Assembly: GCA_949744025.1 (NCBI GenBank)
Contig: CATJWA010000161.1
Location: 1-26,950, forward strand
Direction of reading: 5' to 3'
From: an uncultured Eubacteriales bacterium
GTDB lineage: Bacteria > Bacillota > Clostridia > Oscillospirales > Oscillospiraceae
Length of the DNA stretch: 26,950 nucleotides
In this document: piece after piece, positions 22,902 through 26,950 of the stretch
Layout: each line of letters begins with the position of its first letter
How positions within the stretch are numbered: the first letter of the stretch is position 1
Position numbers and translations under genes: made by a program
The notes under the pieces: generated by a model
Databases searched by the model: none
Told to the model about the DNA's origin: nothing
Seen by the model: only the letters and a program-made list of their open reading frames with translations

Positions 22902-23627
22902 ATGTCAGTACCGACACCGCATAACACCGCCAAGGTTGGCGATTTTGCAAAAACCGTGCTCATGCCGGGTGACCCTCTGCGCAGCAAGTTCATTGCCGAG
23001 ACTTTTCTTGACAACCCTGTGCTTGTGAACAACACCCGCGGCGTGCAGGGCTATACCGGCTCCTGGAAGGGTGTGCCCGTGAGCGTGATGGCCTCCGGCA
23101 TGGGTATCCCCGCCATAGGTATCTACAGCTGGGAGCTGTACAGGGAGTACGGCGTGGAGAACATAATCCGCATCGGCTCGGCCGGCGCCATACAGGACGA
23201 CCTGCATGTAATGGACATCGTCGTGGCCCAGGGCGCGTGTACCGACTCCAACTTCGCCCACCAGTTCGCCCTGCCCGGCACGCTTGCTCCGATAGCGGAT
23301 TATGAGCTCATGCGCACCGCCATTGAGACAGCCGAGAGCCGTGGAGTAAAGCCGCGCGTGGGCAACCTGCTCAGCTCGGACAACTTCTACAATGACGGCA
23401 GCGACGGCCCCGACCCCTGGCGCAAAATGGGCGTGCTCGCCGTGGAAATGGAGGCCGCGGGACTTTACATGAACGCCGCCCGTCTCGGCAAGCGCGCGCT
23501 GGCCATATGCACCATCTCCGACCACCTCTATCTTCCGGAAATTCTCTCCGCCGAGGAGCGTCAGACCTCCTTCACCCAGATGATGGAAATCGCTCTGGAC
23601 ACCGCCGTTGCCATGGAAACCAAATAA
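22902..23627 (+). CDS. deoD: purine nucleoside phosphorylase, DeoD type
   Basis: Cleaves purine (deoxy)nucleosides with phosphate to base and (deoxy)ribose-1-phosphate. 241 aa, the hexameric PNP length. MPGDPLRSKFIAETFL holds the phosphate-binding G-D-P and Arg. SGMGIPAIGIYSWEL, IIRIGSAGAI and VEMEAAGLYMNA (ribose-binding Met-Glu) are typical. D207 in TISDHL is the equivalent of the Asp that protonates the base in DeoD enzymes and separates them from trimeric PNP. It has its own strong promoter. The downstream nucleoside-binding lipoprotein has a separate promoter, suggesting linked purine salvage rather than one operon. Confidence 0.96.
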   Translation: MSVPTPHNTAKVGDFAKTVLMPGDPLRSKFIAETFLDNPVLVNNTRGVQGYTGSWKGVPVSVMASGMGIPAIGIYSWELYREYGVENIIRIGSAGAIQDDLHVMDIVVAQGACTDSNFAHQFALPGTLAPIADYELMRTAIETAESRGVKPRVGNLLSSDNFYNDGSDGPDPWRKMGVLAVEMEAAGLYMNAARLGKRALAICTISDHLYLPEILSAEERQTSFTQMMEIALDTAVAMETK

Positions 23628-23675
23628 TTTGCGGCCTACATAACAAATTTGATACATAATATTCACGTTTTGTCC

Positions 23676-23704
23676 TTGATTTACCTTCGCGGGAGGGTTA
23701 TAAT
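23676..23704 (+). promoter_or_regulatory. promoter of the BMP lipoprotein gene
   Basis: TTGATT (23676-23681), 17-bp spacer, TATAAT (23699-23704). Transcription would start near 23711 and leave a leader of about 125 nt. Confidence 0.75.
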
Positions 23705-23720
23705 ATGCCATGTGCTTAAG

Positions 23721-23783
23721 AACCTGTTTAATATTTCCCAATGCACGTCTTGACGAGCGCGCTGAGATATCAAACAGTCTCCA
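23721..23783 (+). other. possible folded leader of the BMP gene
   Basis: CTGTTT near the 5' end of the leader can pair with AAACAG about 45 bases later, enclosing a CGT/ACG mini-stem. GAGA near the 3' end can instead pair with TCTC just downstream of AAACAG. The two pairings are mutually exclusive. It does not match the purine riboswitch pattern. The call is weak. Confidence 0.25.
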
Positions 23784-23837
23784 AGGCACAAAAAGGGATA
23801 AACAAATGAAAAACGTAAAATGGAGGAAAGAAAAAAC

Positions 23838-25082
23838 ATGAAGAAGTATCTTGCGATTGTTCTTGCACTCGTGATGGTGCTGGGCATGTGCGCCTGCGGC
23901 AGCCAGCCGGCTCCTGCTGACACTCCCGCACCCGCTGCTACCCCCGCTCCTGCCGACACTCCGGCTCCTACGGACGACGCGGCGGAGCCCACCGACGCCC
24001 CCGAGACCGAGCCCGATCCGGCTCCCGCCGACGCCATCGTCAACCCTGACGACATTGACGACAACATGACCTCTGCCGACGGCAAGTATCAGGTCGCTTT
24101 CATCACCGACGTCGGGCAGCTCAAGGACAAGTCCTTCAACCAGGGCACCTTTGACGGCGTTAAGCTCTACGCCGCCAACAACGGCCTGAGCTACAAGTAC
24201 TACCAGCCCGCCAACGGCGACCAGGCCACCGACGACGACCGTTACGACGCAATGAAGGCCGCTGTTGACGGCGGCGCCGAGGTCGTTGTCTGCGCCGGCT
24301 TCATGCAGGAGAGCGCCCTCAAGCGCGCCGCGGCCGAGTTCACCGACGTTCCCTTCATCTTCATCGATGGCTACCCGCTTACTGACGACGCCGGCAACGT
24401 TCTTGCCAACGTCGCGGGCATCTCCTTCAAGGAGGAGCAGAGCGGCTACCTCGCCGGCTACGCCGTTGTCAAGGAAGGCTTCACCAAGCTCGGCTTCTGC
24501 GGCGGTGGCGGCGGAACCAACCCTGCCTGCTGCCGTTTCGGCTACGGCTATGTTCAGGGCGCCAATGCGGCTGCCGCTGAGCTGGGCGTGAACGTCGAGA
24601 TGAACTACTCCTGGCAGTACGGCGCTTCCTTCAGCGCATCTCCCGAGCTCCAGACCATGGCCAACGGCTGGTACCAGACCGGCACGGAGATAATCTTCGC
24701 CTGCGGCGGCTCCATGTTCCAGTCCATAACCGCTGCCGCCTCCGCCAATGACGGCTTTGTGGTCGGCGTTGACGTTGACCAGTCCTTCGAGTCTGACGCT
24801 GTCCTCACCTCCGCCATGAAGGGCCTGAGCAGCGCCGTGCAGTGGGCTGTCGGCAAGGTCTATGACGGCAGCTATGCCGACATCGGCGGCACCGGCACCG
24901 CTCTGGGCGCTACCGACGATGCTGTCGGCCTGCCCACCGCTACCTGGAGCATGGAAACCTACACCGTCGAGGAGTACAGTGCTCAGCTCGCCGACATCGT
25001 CTCCGGCGCTCTCACCGTTGACGACGATTACGAGGGCGGCCTTGAGCAGGAGTGGTCCAACCTCAAGCTGAACATAGTGTAA
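23838..25082 (+). CDS. BMP/PnrA-family substrate-binding lipoprotein, probably for nucleosides
   Basis: Surface-anchored binding protein of an ABC importer, 414 aa. The start has TGGAGGAAAG upstream. A signal peptide (1-17) ends in LGMCAC; C18 or C20 is lipidated, with C20 (Ala at -1) favoured. A Pro/Ala/Asp/Thr-rich spacer (about 22-75) holds the domain off the membrane. The BMP fold begins at QVAFITDVGQLKDKSFNQGTFDGV (85-108), whose D91 and F100-N101 are in the nucleoside-binding region of PnrA/BmpA. Known family members bind guanosine, inosine and other nucleosides, and the adjacent deoD supports this. Codon choice is strongly biased to GCC, GGC, GAC and AAC, suggesting high expression. 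No permease or ATPase gene follows; they must lie elsewhere. Confidence 0.93.
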   Translation: MKKYLAIVLALVMVLGMCACGSQPAPADTPAPAATPAPADTPAPTDDAAEPTDAPETEPDPAPADAIVNPDDIDDNMTSADGKYQVAFITDVGQLKDKSFNQGTFDGVKLYAANNGLSYKYYQPANGDQATDDDRYDAMKAAVDGGAEVVVCAGFMQESALKRAAAEFTDVPFIFIDGYPLTDDAGNVLANVAGISFKEEQSGYLAGYAVVKEGFTKLGFCGGGGGTNPACCRFGYGYVQGANAAAAELGVNVEMNYSWQYGASFSASPELQTMANGWYQTGTEIIFACGGSMFQSITAAASANDGFVVGVDVDQSFESDAVLTSAMKGLSSAVQWAVGKVYDGSYADIGGTGTALGATDDAVGLPTATWSMETYTVEEYSAQLADIVSGALTVDDDYEGGLEQEWSNLKLNIV

Positions 25083-25088
25083 ATACGC

Positions 25089-25128
25089 AAAAAAGAAGAA
25101 ACGGCCCGCGGGCCGTTTCTTCTTTTTT
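25089..25128. terminator. bidirectional terminator between the BMP gene and dfr
   Basis: Perfect 19-bp stem (25089-25107 with 25110-25128) around a GC centre, with A6 on one side and T6 on the other. It serves the BMP gene on plus and the thyA-dfr unit on minus. Confidence 0.93.
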
Positions 25129-25141
25129 GTGGGATCTCCCC

Positions 25142-25621
25142 TTATTTTCTCTCGTATACCATGAACCGGTATTTCACCCCGTCCTCCTCCAGCTCCTCGC
25201 CCGAGTCGGCGCATATCCAGTCCGGAGAGGCGTCGAGGTCAGGGAAAAATGCGTCCGAGTGGGGTCGTGCCTCAATTTTTGTGACATATACACGGTCGAT
25301 GTGGGGCAAAAGCTGCCTGTAAACGCTCTCGCCGCCTATTACAAGGGCATGGGAGTATTTTTTTGCCTCGTCGAGCGCCTCGGCCGCGCCGTGTACGGTC
25401 ACAGCGCCTTCCATCTCGATTTCGCACCGCGTGAGCACTATGTTCACGCGGTTTTTCAGCGGCCTGCCACCCGGAAAATCAGCGAGCGTTTTCCTGCCCA
25501 CTATCACCGCCGCGCCCTCTGTCAGCTCGCGGAAGCGCCGGCGGTCGGCGCGCAGCGTTACGGGCTGGGTGCCGCAGCAGCCTATGCCCCAATCGTCGTA
25601 AACCGCGACTATCGCGTCCAT
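25142..25621 (-). CDS. folA: dihydrofolate reductase
   Basis: NADPH-dependent reduction of dihydrofolate, regenerating the cofactor oxidised by thymidylate synthase. 159 aa. The ATG at 25621 gives the usual short N-terminus (MDAIVAVYDDWGIG) and has GGAGG 7 bases upstream; an ATG at 25636 overlapping the thyA stop is the alternative. The active-site acid is D26 in LRADRRRF; the usual Trp and Ile-Pro before it are replaced. GRKTLADFPGGRPLKNRVNIVLTR and VIGGESVYRQLLP bind NADPH, followed by VYVTKIEA. It lies directly after thyA, the classic thyA-dfr pair. Confidence 0.93.
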   Translation of the reverse strand: MDAIVAVYDDWGIGCCGTQPVTLRADRRRFRELTEGAAVIVGRKTLADFPGGRPLKNRVNIVLTRCEIEMEGAVTVHGAAEALDEAKKYSHALVIGGESVYRQLLPHIDRVYVTKIEARPHSDAFFPDLDASPDWICADSGEELEEDGVKYRFMVYERK

Positions 25622-25635
25622 CTCCGTCCCTCCCA

Positions 25636-26466
25636 TCAAACAGCCACGGGAATCTTTTCCGTGAAGGGCGAGTACTCGTAGCCCTCCACACGGAAGCTGT
25701 CCCGTGTGAATTTATAAAAATCGTCCACCGAGGCATCTGTCACAAAGCGCGGCGCCGGCTTAGGCTCGTTTTCCAGCATCCGTTCAATGACCGGCACATG
25801 GCGGTCGTAGATGTGCGCGTCGGCGATAACGTGCACAAGCTCGCCTGCCTGAAGACCCGACACCTGCGCGAGCATGTGCAGCAGCACCGAATACTGCACC
25901 ACGTTCCAGTTGTTCGCCGCCAGCATGTCCTGAGAGCGCTGGTTGAGTATGGCGTTGAGCGTATTTCCGCTGACGTTGAAGGTCATGGAGTACGCGCAGG
26001 GGTACAGAGCCATCTCGCTGAGGTCGGCAAAGTTGTAGATATTCGTCATGATGCGCCGCGAAGCAGGGTTGTGTTTAAGGTGCCACAGTACGCGGTCTAC
26101 CTGGTCCATCTCGCCCTCGGGGTAGCGGTGCTTCACGGCGAGCTGGTAGCCGTAGGCCTTGCCGATGGAGCCGTTTTCGTCCGCCCACTGGTCCCAGATG
26201 TGGCCGTTCAGGTCCCTGATGTTGTTGCTCTTTTTCTGCCAAATCCACAGAAGCTCGTCCACCGCGGTTTTCCAGTAGGTCCGGCGCAGAGTCAGCAGAG
26301 GGAACTCCTCGCGCAGGTCATAGCGGTTGACTATGCCGAATTTTTTGACCGTGTGGGCCGGCGCGCCGTCCTCCCAGCGCGGGCGCACCTCGCGGTCCGT
26401 GTCCCAGACTCCTTTTGCGAGGATATCCCTGCAATTTTCAATAAAAATCCTGTCCGCCAGACTCAT
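25636..26466 (-). CDS. thyA: thymidylate synthase ThyA
   Basis: Makes dTMP from dUMP with methylene-tetrahydrofolate. 276 aa. The start has GGGAGGGG upstream. The nucleophile is C157 in LYPCAYSM, and the phosphate-binding RSQD at 177-180 follows. The motif after it reads MLAANNWNVVQY rather than the common FLGVPFNI, a variant seen in some Firmicutes ThyA. The C-terminus is APVAV-like (KIPVAV), as required for ring closure. It is co-transcribed with dfr, which starts just after its stop. The presence of ThyA and DHFR means the folate-dependent (not ThyX) route is used. Confidence 0.95.
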   Translation of the reverse strand: MSLADRIFIENCRDILAKGVWDTDREVRPRWEDGAPAHTVKKFGIVNRYDLREEFPLLTLRRTYWKTAVDELLWIWQKKSNNIRDLNGHIWDQWADENGSIGKAYGYQLAVKHRYPEGEMDQVDRVLWHLKHNPASRRIMTNIYNFADLSEMALYPCAYSMTFNVSGNTLNAILNQRSQDMLAANNWNVVQYSVLLHMLAQVSGLQAGELVHVIADAHIYDRHVPVIERMLENEPKPAPRFVTDASVDDFYKFTRDSFRVEGYEYSPFTEKIPVAV

Positions 26467-26497
26467 AAAGCCCCTCCCGAGAAAATAGTATTTTTTA

Positions 26498-26526
26498 ATT
26501 ATACTTTATGCGGGAGAGCTTGGCAA
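26498..26526 (-). promoter_or_regulatory. promoter of the thyA-dfr operon
   Basis: On the minus strand: TTGCCA (26521-26526), 17-bp spacer, TATAAT (26498-26503), 31 bp before thyA. It faces away from dpaA. Confidence 0.75.
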
Positions 26527-26579
26527 CCTTTTTCACGTTTACGCCCGTACCGGCATAGTCTGTCTTGAGGTGAAAGACA

Positions 26580-26950
26580 ATGAAATTTGCCCTTATCGGC
26601 GGCGACAGCCGTTTCGTGCGCCTGTGCCGCCTGCTCCGCGCGGACGGACACGAGGTCCGGCCCTTCGCGCTTGAAAAGGAGCTTCCCGATTGCGCTGTGA
26701 GCGCCGGCGCGGCGCTCGAGGGCGCGGACTGCCTCGTCCTGCCCCTGCCCTGCGTCAGAGACGGCGCGCTCAACGCGCCGCTGTCCGCGCTCAGCCACGA
26801 TGTGGGGGACATACTGCGCGAGTGCGCGCCGGGCACCGCCGTGTGCGCGGGCATGGCGCAGGAAATACACGGCCAGTGCCGGACCCTGTCCCTGCCGCTG
26901 CACGACTACTTCGCGCGCGAGGACTTCGCGCTTGCAAACGCCCTGCTCAC
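26580..26950 (+). CDS. dpaA: dipicolinate synthase subunit A, N-terminal part (cut by window edge)
   Basis: First 123 residues. The start has GAGGTG 8 bases upstream. MKFALIGGDSRFVRLCRLLRADGH is a Rossmann nucleotide-binding start typical of DpaA (SpoVFA). DCLVLPLPCVRDGALNAPLS, PGTAVCAG and LHDYFAREDFALANALLT, which runs into the window edge, are characteristic DpaA blocks. With DpaB it makes dipicolinic acid, the spore-core calcium chelator, in the mother cell. Its presence says the organism can probably form spores. dpaB would be expected just beyond the window. Confidence 0.88.
   Translation, partial: MKFALIGGDSRFVRLCRLLRADGHEVRPFALEKELPDCAVSAGAALEGADCLVLPLPCVRDGALNAPLSALSHDVGDILRECAPGTAVCAGMAQEIHGQCRTLSLPLHDYFAREDFALANALL

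Noticed and set aside
23711..23837. purine riboswitch upstream of the BMP gene
   Set aside because: The conserved J1/2, J2/3 and two-loop pattern is absent; only simple pairings are visible.
22905..25214. 769-codon open frame on the minus strand
   Set aside because: It is antisense to deoD and the BMP gene, which have clear motifs, promoters and ribosome binding sites. The translation is low-complexity (Gly/Val/Ala/His-rich) as expected for a shadow of GC-rich genes.
26535..26562. possible sigma-K promoter before dpaA (AC, 17 bp, CATAGTCTG)
   Set aside because: The match is partial, and the predicted transcription start would fall on the ribosome binding site, leaving almost no leader.

Overview
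The window looks like a chromosomal segment of a GC-rich, spore-forming Clostridia member, most likely an Oscillospiraceae-type gut anaerobe. The signs are Firmicutes-style ribosome binding sites (GGAGG), consensus sigma-A promoters, an ecfA-ecfA-ecfT-truA block, a ClpE-like unfoldase with an N-terminal zinc finger, and the start of a dipicolinate synthase gene (dpaA, a sporulation gene) at the right edge. No rRNA, tRNA, CRISPR array, phage gene or transposase gene was seen. Genus-level placement is inference.

Layout. (1) 57-2652: a membrane-anchored HtrA protease (minus) diverges from a small MscS-type channel (plus). Their shared control region holds three TGAAC boxes at exactly 22-bp intervals. 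(2) 2704-6960: one operon with a COG1092-like methyltransferase, EcfA1, EcfA2, EcfT and TruA. It supplies the energising module of an ECF vitamin/metal importer plus RNA modification. (3) 7010-11486: a DUF5711-like membrane protein, a CvpA-family protein and the ClpE-like unfoldase. (4) 11749-17391: an OmpR-type response regulator and a six-TM histidine kinase, then a separately promoted operon of a VanC/VanG-like D-Ala-D-X ligase, a hexapeptide-repeat acyltransferase and an Alr/VanT-type racemase. (5) 17454-20156: a CAT/E2-fold protein that lacks the catalytic histidine, paired with an acyl-CoA ligase. (6) 20157-22823, minus strand: udk-tdk-rluA-truA2 with abutting or overlapping ends. (7) 22825-26503: deoD and a BMP-type nucleoside-binding lipoprotein (plus), then thyA-dfr (minus) meeting them at a perfect bidirectional terminator. 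(8) 26580 to the edge: dpaA.

The most interesting part is region 4. Gene order (regulator, kinase, own promoter, ligase, extra gene, racemase) parallels vanG-type D-Ala-D-Ser clusters. However, the VanXY dipeptidase/carboxypeptidase position is taken by a left-handed beta-helix acyltransferase, and the racemase has no membrane domain. The ligase keeps D239, F248 and R320, which I align with residues recalled as lining the D-Ser subsite of VanG, and the racemase carries serine where alanine racemases have a gate tyrosine. This suggests a commensal D-Ser cell-wall pathway of unusual composition rather than a standard resistance operon. The two-component genes are flanked by two inverted copies of a roughly 210-230 bp multi-hairpin repeat, with a conserved loop and compensatory stem changes.

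Nucleotide metabolism dominates the right third: uridine and thymidine kinases, purine nucleoside phosphorylase, a nucleoside-binding lipoprotein, thymidylate synthase and dihydrofolate reductase are all within about 6 kb, in several transcription units.
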